In this document: positions 7,634 to 18,300 of the stretch, piece by piece
Numbering within the stretch: the first letter of the stretch is position 1
Layout: the number at the start of each line of letters is the position of its first letter
Assembly (NCBI GenBank): GCA_964580725.1
Contig: CAZOLV010000008.1
Coordinates: forward strand, 1-64,000
Length of the DNA: 64,000 bases
From: Amarolinea sp964580725
GTDB taxonomy: Bacteria > Chloroflexota > Anaerolineae > SSC4 > Amarolineaceae
Direction of reading: 5' to 3'
Notes under the pieces: model-generated
The model's input: only the letters and a program-made list of their open reading frames with translations
What the model was told of the DNA's origin: nothing
The model's database searches: none
Translations under genes and position numbers: made by a program

Positions 7634-8965
7634 TTATCGCGCTGCGTTGGGGCGACGGCCCAGTTCGACGGTGATCTGCTCTTCCTTGCTGTCACGCAGC
7701 ACCGTGAGGACGACCGTGTCGCCCGGCGAGAGATAGGTCTCCAGATAAACGAGGAGATCATCGAAACGCTGCACCGGCTGATCCGCAATGGCGATGATCA
7801 GATCGCCGCCGGCCGCATCGGGGCAGCTAATCTGGTTGATCGGGCGATCCCCACCGCGCAGTCCGGCTTTGTCCGCCGGGCCGCCCTGCGCCACCTCGTT
7901 GACATAGGCCCCGCGCCGCATCGGCTCGATGCCAAGCACAGCGGCGCAGAAGGGGCTGAAGGTACTGCCGCTGATGCCCAGGTAGGCGTGACGATAGACC
8001 CCTTCGTTGATCAGGGCCGGCACGACGCGTTCCACAATGCTGATCGGAATGGCAAAGCCAACGCCCGAGTTGGCGCGCGTCCCGTCGCCCGTTTCGATCT
8101 GCGCATTGACTCCAACCACGCCGCCGTTCATATCGAGCAGCGGGCCGCCGGAATTGCCCGGATTGATCGGCGCGTCGGTTTGGATCACGCTCGGGATGTT
8201 GAACTGCGTCAGCGAAGAGATCGAACGGCCGATGGCGCTGACGACGCCAACAGTCAGCGTGCCGTTGTAGCCAAACGGGTTGCCGATGGCGGCGACTCGT
8301 TGACCCACCTGTACCGTTTCCATCTTGCCGCGCGTCACCGGCGACAGGGCCGCCGTGGCCGGATCCACCTTGACCACCGCCAGATCGGAATCGGGATCGG
8401 CGCCGACCACTTCCGCCACGGTTTGGATGCCGTCGGCAAAAGTGATCTGAACGCCATCGGCCCCTTCCACCACATGGGCGTTGGTCACGATATACCCCTC
8501 TGTGTCCCAAACGAAGCCCGACCCCTGGCTGACAGGCACGAGATCGTCCGGGCCGATGGGAGTGGGCAGAGGAACACCCGGCGCCAGTTGATCGCCGGCG
8601 CGACCGAGAACGGTGATGTTGACCACCGAGGGATTGACGCGCGCATAGAGATTGGTGAGCAGCGCTGTCTCGATGTCAGAACTGTCGGCCGGCGGCAGTG
8701 GGGTGGGCAGCAGCGGCGCCACGGGCGGCGTCAGCGGCACGAACGGCGTGGGCGTTGTGCGCGGCGTCGTGCGTGCTGGCGGAGGGGTGGGGCTGGCCAT
8801 GCGGCGCGTCGCCGCCACAGTCGGCCGGGCATCCTGCGCTTGCAGCCGCGCCGTCAGGTTGGGACGAACAGCAAACCAGGCGCCGACGGCGCAAATGCAC
8901 AGCAAGATCAGCGCGCCGGCCAGAACGATCAAAGCAACAACGAGATTACGTCTCGAATTCGACAT
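7634..8965 (-). CDS. HtrA/DegP-like membrane-anchored serine protease with PDZ domain
   Basis: Predicted extracytoplasmic quality-control protease. The 443-aa protein begins MSNSRRN followed by one transmembrane helix (residues ~8-32) and a Pro/Thr-rich linker (~45-90). A trypsin-like domain follows with triad His164 (TNAHVV), Asp194 (DSDLAVV) and Ser272 (PGNSGGPLL). A C-terminal PDZ domain starts near residue 330, with HAYLGISG and GPADKAGLRGGD. ATG at 8965 is chosen because AAGGGGG lies 5 bases upstream; the longer open frame to 9325 runs into the neighbouring peptidase gene. It is 32 bp downstream of the zinc peptidase gene on the same strand, so the two are probably co-transcribed and both act at the membrane. 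Confidence 0.9.
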   Translation of the reverse strand: MSNSRRNLVVALIVLAGALILLCICAVGAWFAVRPNLTARLQAQDARPTVAATRRMASPTPPPARTTPRTTPTPFVPLTPPVAPLLPTPLPPADSSDIETALLTNLYARVNPSVVNITVLGRAGDQLAPGVPLPTPIGPDDLVPVSQGSGFVWDTEGYIVTNAHVVEGADGVQITFADGIQTVAEVVGADPDSDLAVVKVDPATAALSPVTRGKMETVQVGQRVAAIGNPFGYNGTLTVGVVSAIGRSISSLTQFNIPSVIQTDAPINPGNSGGPLLDMNGGVVGVNAQIETGDGTRANSGVGFAIPISIVERVVPALINEGVYRHAYLGISGSTFSPFCAAVLGIEPMRRGAYVNEVAQGGPADKAGLRGGDRPINQISCPDAAGGDLIIAIADQPVQRFDDLLVYLETYLSPGDTVVLTVLRDSKEEQITVELGRRPNAAR

Positions 8966-8997
8966 GGAGACCCCCTTATCGTGTATCATGGGCGCCG

Positions 8998-9708
8998 TTA
9001 GCGGCGGCGCCGATTGCCAAACAGGATGAATGCGTAGTAAGCCAGCGTCAGAATGGCCTGCACGGCTGCCGCCACGTAGGTGAGCGCCGCCGCGTTCAAC
9101 ATGCGGTTGACGCCTTCCAATTCGCTGATGTCGAGGATGCCTTCTGCCACCAACACCTGCTTGGCGCGGCGGCTGGCGTCCAATTCCACCGGCAGTGTGA
9201 CGACCGCAAAGACGGCCACCAGCGCAAACAGAATCAAGCCAAACAAAGCAATGTAGAAGCCTAACGACCCTTCGGCCCCGCCGCTGAGGAAGTAGCCAAG
9301 CATGAAGATGATGGGGCCGAGCCATGAGCCGATCTGAACCGTTGGCACCATCTGCGTGCGCAGTTGCAGTGGCCAGTAGCCCCTGGCGTGCTGCAGGGCA
9401 TGGCCGCTTTCGTGCGCCGCCACGCCCGCCGCCGCAATCGAGGTCGAACCGTAGACATCGGGCGACAGCCGCAGGGTGCGGCTGCGCGGATCGTAATGGT
9501 CGGACAGGAGGCCCTGCGTTTCTTCGACCTTGACATCGAACAGGCCGAAGCTGCGCAAGATGCTGTTCGCAACCTGTGCGCCGGTCAGGTTGCGCTGCGT
9601 GCGCACTTTGCTATAGGTGGCAAAGGCGCTCTTGACCATTGCCTGCGCCGCCAGGCCCAGAATCAGGGCCGGCAGCGTAAACAGAAAATAGAGTGGATTC
9701 CAAAACAT
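8998..9708 (-). CDS. Membrane zinc metallopeptidase (YugP family)
   Basis: A 236-aa integral membrane protein of the YugP/DUF-type neutral zinc peptidases. It starts MFWNPLYFLF with a first transmembrane helix, and has the motif AAHESGHALQH (HExxH zinc site, ~residue 108). Two or three hydrophobic segments follow, then the conserved PVELDASRRAKQVL. ATG at 9708 has AAGGAG 6 bases upstream and TACAAT at 9743-9748 as a likely -10 box. The substrate is not known for this family. The protease gene downstream suggests a shared role in membrane protein turnover (inference). Confidence 0.85.
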   Translation of the reverse strand: MFWNPLYFLFTLPALILGLAAQAMVKSAFATYSKVRTQRNLTGAQVANSILRSFGLFDVKVEETQGLLSDHYDPRSRTLRLSPDVYGSTSIAAAGVAAHESGHALQHARGYWPLQLRTQMVPTVQIGSWLGPIIFMLGYFLSGGAEGSLGFYIALFGLILFALVAVFAVVTLPVELDASRRAKQVLVAEGILDISELEGVNRMLNAAALTYVAAAVQAILTLAYYAFILFGNRRRR

Positions 9709-9818
9709 TGTCAACTCCTTGGTCGGGGCGTTCTCGCGGCGCATTGTACCACAGCGACACTGTTTTCTCCACTTCCAGCGGCATCAGGTGCGCGTCGCGC
9801 ACCCTTTCGACGTCTCCA

Positions 9819-11633
9819 TCAGGTCGGCGTCACCACGACGGCGGGGCTGCGTGCGCCGCCGGCGGCGCTCCAGTTGTATAACCACCAGGAATCGTACATG
9901 CTCAGGTTGACACAGCCGTGGCTGCGCGGGCGGCCGAAGGCGTCGTGCCAGTAGGCCGAATGCAGGGCATAGCCGCCGTAGAAAAACGTCGTCCAGACCA
10001 CCTCTTCCAGGTAGTAGTAGCCCGCGCCGGGACGACCGCCTGCCATCTTGCCGCCGGGACGGCGCAGCCAGGTGCGAAAGATGCCCTGTACGGTCGGTGT
10101 GCCGGGCAGTCCTGTGGCCACCAGCGCCGCGTAGACGGGCCGATCCCCTTCGTAAGCCACGGCGGTTTGATCGCGCAGGCTGACCGCCACCCACCGCTCG
10201 GTGCTGCGAATCGCCGCCGGCCGCGTGCGGCCCCGCGCCACGCCAACCCACTGCCCGTAGACCCACTGGTCGGCGCCGATGCGATGCCAGTTGGCGCCGC
10301 TGACGCTCCTCGTCTCCAGGATGTCCAGGCGCTGGTTGTGGGTTACTTCGCCCACCAGTGCGTAGTTCACGCCAGGTCCGCTGCGCACATTGATGGCCGC
10401 CGAGACGACCCATGCCACGGGCAGTTGCGCCGCGGCGCTGGCGGCGCTCAGGGTCTGCGCCGGCTCCTGCACAGTGGGCAGCAGGCGCACCCAGGCGCTG
10501 TGCACCCAACGCTGTTCGCCGATGCGATACCAAACGGCGCCGGCGTTGACAGTCTCGCCAAAGATCGAAACCTGAGCGCCGCTGAGCAGGCGGTCAATGA
10601 CGGGGTTGTTGGGAGCGACGCCGGGCTGTGCGCGCACATTGAGCACGCTGGCCGTCACCACGCCGCGCCGTTGCGGCGGCGGTGGTGGTGGTGGCGGCGG
10701 CGGTGCGCCCTCGCCCAACTCGACGCCGCGCAGCGCCGAGGGCGTGACCAGGGTCACGGCGCTGGCAGGAATCCAGTCCTGCCCGGCGGAGCGATACCAG
10801 AGATCATCGTTGACCCAGGCCTCGGCGGTGATGGCCAGATAGACGCCGGCGGCCAGACTGCGCACAATGCGGCTGCTGCCGGGTGCGGCATAGGTGCGCG
10901 CCCAGTTCCAGGCGGGCCGGGCGTAGCGGTAGGGCTGCCAGGGCTTGGCCGCCTGCGGGATTTCGAGCGGCGCGGCAAGCGGCGCGGTTGCCGCCAGCAG
11001 TGGTTCGAGCGCCGTCTGCTCCGATCCTGTTAAGGGGTCCGCAATGGTCAGCGCCTGCGAGGTCAGATTGCCCAGCCAGAAGCCATCTTGATCCAACCAA
11101 TCCACCGCCACCCAGTAGCTGCCGGGTTTCGGATATTCCAGCGGCCAGGCGCCCTTCTGCTGGTGGCCGAGCACGCCGCTGAGCCAGTACACCTGTTCGA
11201 CGCCCGCATCCAGGCGCAGGCGGTGATCCGCCGCCAATCCTTGCACCGTCAGCTCGGCCCGCATGCGCAGCGGCTCCTGGTCATCGGGCGTCAGCATCAG
11301 CGTGACGACGGGCATGGCGACGCTGGCGGGCGCGACACGGGCTGCGCCTGGCGTCACCTCGGCCTCGGCGCTGAACTCTCCCCAGATCAACCGTGCCCGC
11401 GCGGCCTGGTCATAGGGATGATCGGTCAGGTCGAGGAGATGCTGCTCATGCCAGGTCGCTGGCGTGGGCGCCGCTACGATCCCCAGGTCGAATTCGTGGC
11501 CGTCGCCCGTGATCAGGCGAGCCGGCGCCCACGCGTGCGTTTCGTCCAGGACTGCGGCGCTGAACGCGAGCTGAAAATGCACCATCTGGGATTCCTGCCC
11601 AGGCTGGACAAGCAGGCGGATCGGTGTTGGCAT
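9819..11633 (-). CDS. L,D-transpeptidase (YkuD) with SH3b domains, no visible signal peptide
   Basis: Predicted to form 3-3 peptidoglycan cross-links or anchor proteins to the wall. The 604-aa protein has an N-terminal beta-rich region of unknown function (~1-270), then an SH3-like segment. A run of ten prolines is followed by two SH3b domains (LNVRAQPGV and INVRSGPGV cores, ~340-470). The C-terminal YkuD domain has the catalytic signature SHGCVNLS near residue 580. ATG at 11633 has AGGAA about 7 bases upstream. The first 40 residues lack a hydrophobic export segment, odd for an enzyme acting outside the membrane. Either the start is wrong or export is non-classical. Confidence 0.82.
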   Translation of the reverse strand: MPTPIRLLVQPGQESQMVHFQLAFSAAVLDETHAWAPARLITGDGHEFDLGIVAAPTPATWHEQHLLDLTDHPYDQAARARLIWGEFSAEAEVTPGAARVAPASVAMPVVTLMLTPDDQEPLRMRAELTVQGLAADHRLRLDAGVEQVYWLSGVLGHQQKGAWPLEYPKPGSYWVAVDWLDQDGFWLGNLTSQALTIADPLTGSEQTALEPLLAATAPLAAPLEIPQAAKPWQPYRYARPAWNWARTYAAPGSSRIVRSLAAGVYLAITAEAWVNDDLWYRSAGQDWIPASAVTLVTPSALRGVELGEGAPPPPPPPPPPQRRGVVTASVLNVRAQPGVAPNNPVIDRLLSGAQVSIFGETVNAGAVWYRIGEQRWVHSAWVRLLPTVQEPAQTLSAASAAAQLPVAWVVSAAINVRSGPGVNYALVGEVTHNQRLDILETRSVSGANWHRIGADQWVYGQWVGVARGRTRPAAIRSTERWVAVSLRDQTAVAYEGDRPVYAALVATGLPGTPTVQGIFRTWLRRPGGKMAGGRPGAGYYYLEEVVWTTFFYGGYALHSAYWHDAFGRPRSHGCVNLSMYDSWWLYNWSAAGGARSPAVVVTPT

Positions 11634-11762
11634 GGTTGGTTCCTTTCTTTGGTTTCTTTTGGAGCAAGAGCCAGGCGTCGTCGGACAGGCGTTGCCTGTC
11701 TTGCGCCGTAGTTTAGCACGGGACGGGGTCAAAGCGGAAATGGAGCGGGGACTGGCCTTGCC

Positions 11763-12240
11763 TTGCTGCGTTATGCCCGCACCGGGCGACTCGTCGCACG
11801 TAAGAGCGGTGGAACCTGGCTCACGACACGCGCTGCGCTGGAGGTGCTGATTATCGAACTAGCCGGCGAGACGCGTGGGCGTCCGCGTACTCAATCCGCA
11901 GCGTGGGCGGAAGTGACCATGACGCCGGAGTTGGAGGACATTCTGGCGAAAATTGATCGCTTGCGAGCGGAGTTGGCGCAACAGGTGCGCGACCCGATCA
12001 ATGACCAACATCAACGCCGCGCGCTGATTGTCGAGGCGATTTATCACACCAACCATTTCGAAGGCAACGTATCATCTCAATAATTTGGGGCAAAAACCTG
12101 ACAGGTTTCCCCTACTTATTGAGATGATACAAGGCAACCAACTGTCACTGCCCGAAGTGCGAGCGGTGGTCGAGGCGTTCTGGGTCGAGACCAACGAACA
12201 TGCAGGGAGCAGCCAGGATGAGCAGTCAGCAGCGAGATGA
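11763..12240 (+). pseudogene. Relic of an HTH plus Fic-like protein, interrupted by a 62-bp insertion
   Basis: The first ~50 codons read LLRYARTGRLVARKSGG and WLTTRAALEV, like the recognition part of excisionase/MerR-type helix-turn-helix domains. From ATG 11919 the frame reads an N-terminal helix (ELEDILAKIDRLRAEL) and IVEAIYHTNHFEGN, resembling the Fic-family N-terminal EWTYNSNAIEGN motif. The insertion at 12069-12130 then introduces a stop. Removing it plus one 8-bp duplicate restores FEGNQLSLPEVRAVVE without a frameshift. The relic ends at TGA 12240, so no HPFxxGNGR catalytic motif remains. A short open stretch, 12219-12326 (36 codons), overlaps the end and is unrecognised. The Fic assignment rests on the one motif. 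Confidence 0.55.
12061..12138. mobile_element. 62-bp MITE-like insertion with 15-bp inverted repeats and 8-bp target duplication
   Basis: The element spans 12069-12130. Its ends GTATCATCTCAATAA (12069-12083) and TTATTGAGATGATAC (12116-12130) are perfect 15-bp inverted repeats. AAGGCAAC flanks it directly on both sides (12061-12068 and 12131-12138), an exact 8-bp target-site duplication. The interior holds GGGG...AAACCTGACAGGTTT...CCCC, so the whole element can fold into one hairpin. It encodes nothing, so it would have to be moved in trans. IS families that I recall making 8-bp duplications include ISL3, IS6, IS1595 and IS256 types; none is in the window. Confidence 0.85.
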
Positions 12241-12353
12241 GCAAGAAGCTCGTAATGCAGCCGAGGTCATGACCTGGATTGAGCATCTGGCTCGCCCGCC
12301 CGCCCTCATGATTGATCTCGATGGATGATGCCTTGAAGGCGCAGGGCCGTTGA

Positions 12354-15300
12354 TCAATCAGATTCGAGACATATGTCATCCACAAACATCCAGGTGCGGT
12401 CGCCCAGGCGCTGGTTGTCGTTACGCACTTCCAGGTAAACACGCACGCTGCGTCCCCGGTAGGCGGTGAGATCGAAACTGAGCTGCTGCCAGCCGTCCTG
12501 ATTCTCCAGCCCGCGCCATTGTTCGCTAATGACGCCGCTGTTGCTTGGATTCAGGAGCAGCAGACGCTGATAGTCGCCGCTGCTGTCCTGCGTGCCAGGC
12601 TCGACCCACAGCGTCAGCGTGAGCTTCTGCGCGTTGGCCGGCAGACGCACATCCTGGTAGGCGGTCGACAAGGTTTCGGTTGCGGGGTAGGGACCAAGGG
12701 GGTCAGTGGTCAACAGCCCCAACTGCATGGCGCTGCTGCCGCTGTGTGCCTTGACATTGGTATACCGGGCCGTGCTGTCGGTCGTTACCGTCCTCCAGGA
12801 CACGTTCTGTTCGAAACCTCCGTCGCGCAGGAGGTTGGCGCAGGTAATCGGTGGGGTTGGGACGGTCGCCATCGTGAGCGTAACGACCTGCGCCGCGCTG
12901 TTGTTCCAGATCACCGGCGCAGGCGCTGAAGGCGCCGGCGCGAGCGATGGCAGCGAAAAGGTGATCGCTGTGCCCGGAACGCCGCAGCCTGACCAGGGGT
13001 CCTCATCGGCCGCATGCACCATGACGCTGTAAGCGACGCCGGCGCCGCCTGTGCTGGCCGCGGTGAGGCCATGTCCGCACGCCTGGCCATTGATCCAGGC
13101 GGTGACGGTCAGACCGGCCGTGGGCGTGAAGTCGGCGCCTGGTTCGATCCGCCCGTAGATCAACATGGGCGGACTGATCAGACTCCGGGGGGTAGGCGTC
13201 GGTAGAAGCCGAGACGGCGACGTCCTGTCGAACTTGTCGGTTGGAATGCCGGATGCGGATTCGGCAAAAGGCGATAATCCCTTGAAGCGCAGCACCGCGT
13301 CGCCGGTGGTGTGGATGAAGTAGCCCTGCCCAAAGCGCAGTTCCTGCAGGGTGTTGAACCCGGCCGGCGCGTCTGGCGCGTAGACCTGCCAGGGATCGGT
13401 TGCCAGCGTTGGGGTGTAACCGTAGACCAGGGTGAATGTCCTAGTCGGCAGTGAGGCCAACGCATCAGTGATCGTTCGGGTGAGCGGCTCCGACACGGGA
13501 TAGCCGAAGGCGTGCCAGCCGGCGCCTCGCAGCGCGATCTCTGTACTCGATAGCAGTGCGTACAGCCCCGATTCGTGAATGGCGGCTACCGTGTTGTTGG
13601 AAGCCAGGTCCCGGGTGGTCGGCAGCGGCTGCCATTTCTTCTGCTCGTTCCAATGGTGAATGCGCAGGGACGCCTCTTCGCCGGGCGGTACTTCGCTGCC
13701 GAGGAAGCCGATGCTGAGCGATGTCTTAGTCAGGGTCACGTTGGCCGTGGTTGCCAGGCGGTGCGCATGGCCGACGAGGGCAGCCCAGGAAGGCAGGTCT
13801 GGAATCTTGACCGCGGTCTGCAGCACGGCGAGATGCGTTTCGTCCAACGTCAGGTCCTGACCGTAGAGCATCGCCTGCCCATCGTTGGAGAGCACCGGCG
13901 CCAGGCGGCCGGTACCCACGATCTTTGCCGGACTGCCGTTCACCGTCAGATCGAGCGTGATACGGCAAGGCTCTGCGCCGGTCTGCGCATTCTGGCCCTT
14001 CAGGCAGAGCCTGTTGCCGTTCATTGTGATGTCAATGAACCCGACGCTGCCGGTAAACGGCAGACTGGCCTTGAAGTCGTTGCCTTGGGGTTCCATCGAG
14101 ATGCGTTCGATCTTCGTCAATGGCGCGTCGCTCGGAACAATGGCGGCCAGGTAGCTCCCGGTGGTGGGAACACCGGTCAGGGTCAGGGCCATGAGAGTCG
14201 TCGTAACGGAAGTTGAGTTGGCAGACGTGACAGATACCTGGGGACTGACCATCACGTCTGGATCCCAGTCACCGGCCTGTTCGACCAGCGTAATCACCGG
14301 GTTCCCCCGCTCCTGCACCGTCGTACACCCCTGCCGGTTGGCGTCTGGATCGGTCACGCACAGGGTGTCGCCGGCCTGCGCGCCGCGCGCCGTCACCCGG
14401 TCGAGCTGCGGCCGCCCCAAATCCACAATGCGCTGGCCACCTTTCTTGTACAAGAAGGCCCGGGCCGCGGCCCCAGGCTGAACCGGGACCGCGTCGACGT
14501 CCAACAGGTAGAAATCAGGGTTGGCGAGGGTGGCTTGCGGACTGGCAGGCCATGTCTCAGTGACGATCTGCGTTACGCGCAACGGTAGAATGTCCGGCCC
14601 GGCCGTGTTGGTGATGGGCGCCTGCAGCCAGGGATAGAACGCCTGGATCGTAGTCCAGTCCGATCGGCCAGCGTTCTTTTGTGAGAGGGTTTGCCCGCAC
14701 TTGTCGTCCCAGTCGCCTGGCAGGTGGAATTCACCGTTGCCTCGCGTATCGTCTTCCTGGTACGGATCGGCCATCACGCCGGTGCAGCCGGTGACCGGCT
14801 TCAGCCCGTCCTGATCGTCCAGGCCGAGATAGTTGTCATCCAGGAAGAAGAGCAGATGCCCCAGTTCGTGCGCCAGGGCGCGCGGCAAATCTTCGGACAG
14901 GTTGCCGGCCGTGGCGTCGCCAAAACGATTCCAGACCGCGCCAATCTCGACCGCGCCCGGGCCATACGCGATATCCAACTTCACGGGGTCGCTGATGATG
15001 GTGCTGACGATGCCGCCCTGCGTGGCGCTGGGGCGCAGGCGATTGGTGGCATGGATACGCACATCGGCATCCAGCCAGGCGTTGCTGCCGTTGGCGGTTG
15101 GTTGCAAGGCCGCATCGTGAGCCAGCGCGATCTGGCCCAATGCGGCCTGACCGTTGCTCCAGTCGTAGAGCAGCTCCGACGCGCGCTGCAAGTCGCTGGT
15201 CAAACGGGCCACGTACCCGCGGTCGTTGTGTGCGTCCCATTCCAGGGCCACCTTCAGATCGAAGAGCAGCAGGGGGTTGCTGGGCGAGATGATCAGCGTC

Positions 15301-18300
15301 TGCGTGCCCGGTACCGTGACCGTGAAGACGCCGGTCGTGACCCGCGGCATGGCGTTTTGGCTGCTGGAGTCGCTGATCTTTTCGATGGGCGCGCTGGTGT
15401 AGAAAAGGCTGGCGCGTGTAACCGACAGGATTTTGGTCCGCGTCGCCGGTACGAAAGCAGCGATCTGTTGTGTCTGCGACGCCAGCGCCACAGCATCCGT
15501 TTGGGTAGTCTGCATGACTGACCCCTGGTCAGCCTGTGTGACCGGGGAAGGTGCAGCGACTGGAGTCGCCGGATTGAGCGGCGAGAGGTTGAGCCACTGA
15601 TGCGTTTCCGTCACCGGCCAGAGGGCAAACAAACGATCGTTGTGGTTCAGGTCTGCGTTTTCACCGGGGCCGCTGAGAGGCGCCGCCAGCCGCTCGCCAG
15701 CCGCCTGGCGATATACGAGCGCGCCCGCAATTGGCGCGGTGCCGCTCAACACCTGCAGGGGGGTCAGAATGGGGATACTCACATTGCCCTGGCCGACATA
15801 GTTAAACTGATACGGCCCAGCCGGTCGGTTCGGGCATGGTCTCACCGTGGATGTCAGCAGCATTCTCAGGTCAAGGTCATCGTGCCACTGCTTGGATTGA
15901 TCGGGCGAGAGCGACCAGGTCAAAACTCGCGTGGCGGTCGGGCTGACGATCGGAAGCCAGGTTATGCCACCGTCGAAGGAAAACTCCAGGACACCGTTGA
16001 AGTTGCAGCCCCCCTGATTCGACGCGACCAAAGTATAGGTCAACCAGTGAGCAGCCGAGAGTGCTTGTGCGCTGGTGATCAACGCCGTGGTTTCCAGGCG
16101 AATCGTCTGCGCGTTGGGCGTGTTGCCGCGACGCCGATTGGTGAGGAACATGAGCCGGCCTATCCCGTCGTTGGGGTTGTAGCGATCGGCGAAAACGATG
16201 TCGGGCTTGAGGTCCCCGTTGAGATCGCCCACGGCCACGGCGCGCGTGTAGTGCTTGCCGCGCGTCAGAATCACCGTTCTGGCGTCCGCAAAACCGCCGC
16301 GGCCATCGTTCAGGTAGATGACGTTGTCCAGCGCCAACAGCCCGATGTCGCTGGACGTTGCCCAGGTGCCGGCCACGATGTCGAGCACGCCGTCGCCGTC
16401 GAAGTCGGCCAGGACCACGCTGTAGGTTTTGTTATCGAGTGTTCCTAAGTAAGTGGCGTGTTCTGTAGAAAACCGCCCGTCTCCGTCATTGAAATAAACG
16501 ACATTGGGCGCAAAGAAGTTGGCAACCACCAGGTCGAGGTCGCCGTCGCGATCGATGTCGCCCAGGGCCAGGGCTTTGGTGCTTTCGAACTCGTTGCCAA
16601 AGCGCCAGTCTGGCTCGCGGGCAAAATGCCCGGCTCCGTCGTTGAAATAGACAGCGTTGGGTGCATTGTCGTTGCCAACGACGATGTCCGGCCGGCCATC
16701 GCCGTTGAGATCCCCAACCGCCACGCTGGTGGTGGGATCATCGGGGCCGCCCAGCGCCTGGGTGGGGGTGACAGGAAAGCCGCCCTGCCCATCGTTGAGA
16801 TAAATCGCGCTCTGCTTCTTGCTGCTAGCGACGATGTCGGGCCAGGTGTCTTGATTGAGGTAGCCGACGGCCACGCCCCAGGTATCGCTCAGGGCGTTGC
16901 CAATGGTTAAGGGAACTGTGGCTGTAAAATTGCCCTGGCCATCGTTGTAGTAGACGTAATTGGGTTGACCGCTTGCATAGCCGGCGATGACGTCGAGATC
17001 GTTATCGTTGTCCAGGTCGGCCAGAGCCAGACTCATGGTCGTGGCAGTCACACCAAATTCGAACCGAGTTTCACCCAGATACGAAAGCTGTGCATTTCTT
17101 GCTCCAGCCACGGCATCGAGCGTGCCGTTGCCGTCCAGGTCGCCCAGGGCAATGCTCAGATATTCGCGCGCTGGCCCGACCTGAGCTTGGGCAAAGACGA
17201 GTTGCGGCGCGCCTGGATGGGCAAAGTATATGCGATGCCGCTCCTGGCGATTGGCCGCAATGAAATCGAGCGAACCGTTATGATCGAGATCGGCCAGGGC
17301 CACAGCATAGGTGCGCTCGGCGCCAGAGCCAAAATACTGCACGTCGTCTGGTTTGAAGACCGCCTGGCCGTTGTTGAACAAGACCCGATTGCGGGTAGCG
17401 GCGCTGCCGCTGCGCTCGCCAAAGCCCACCGCCAGGTCGAGCGCGCCGTCGTTGTTGACATCGCCCAGCGCCAGGGTCATAGGGGTGTCGTTGTTGGGGA
17501 CCGAGAGGGACGACGACGGCTTGAACTGCACGACCGGTTTCCCTGGGAGCGTGGTCGTGTCAATGGTGTACACGCGAATGGGCTGCTCGAGGTTTGTCCC
17601 ATTCGAATAGGCAATTGCCAGGTCGGGTACTTCATCGCCGTTCAGATTGCCGGCGACCAGCGCGGCCACGCGGCCAGACGCCTCGCCGATCGTCGCGCCC
17701 TGATCGAACCCGGCGCCATCTCGATTGAGAAAGACCTGCGCGGGCCGACCATCGAATCCGAGCACCAGGTCGAGCCGGTTATCCCGGTTGACATCGGCCA
17801 GGGTCATGGCAGTGGCGCTCATGGCCTCGGCCGCGGTCAGCCAGCCGGCCGCGGGGCTGAAGTTGGCCTGACCGTCGTTCAGATAGACGCGGGTCATGGC
17901 ATCTGCGCCGCCGATGACCAGGTCGAAGTCGGCGTCGTCGTCCAGGTCGCCAACCGTCAGGACCGGCGTCAGCGGCGCGCTCACCGACAGCGCCTGCGTC
18001 GCCGCGAATCTGACCGTGGCCGTGGGCGCGTCGCGTTGACCATTGAGATAGAGTTGGGCCGGCGCCTGGGCCGACAGCGCCACGAGATCAAGCCAGCCAT
18101 CGCCGTTCAGATCGGCCGCCGCCATCACACTGGTGGGGGCTGAGTTGGAGAGCGTGATCGTTCCCGTAATCGTCGTAGGAAAGACGCCGCGGCCATTGTT
18201 CAGGTAGATGCGGTTGGCTTCACCCTCATTGCCGACCACCAGGTCGAGATCGCCGTCGTTGTCCATGTCGCCCACGGTCAGGCTGGTCGTCCGTTCGCTG

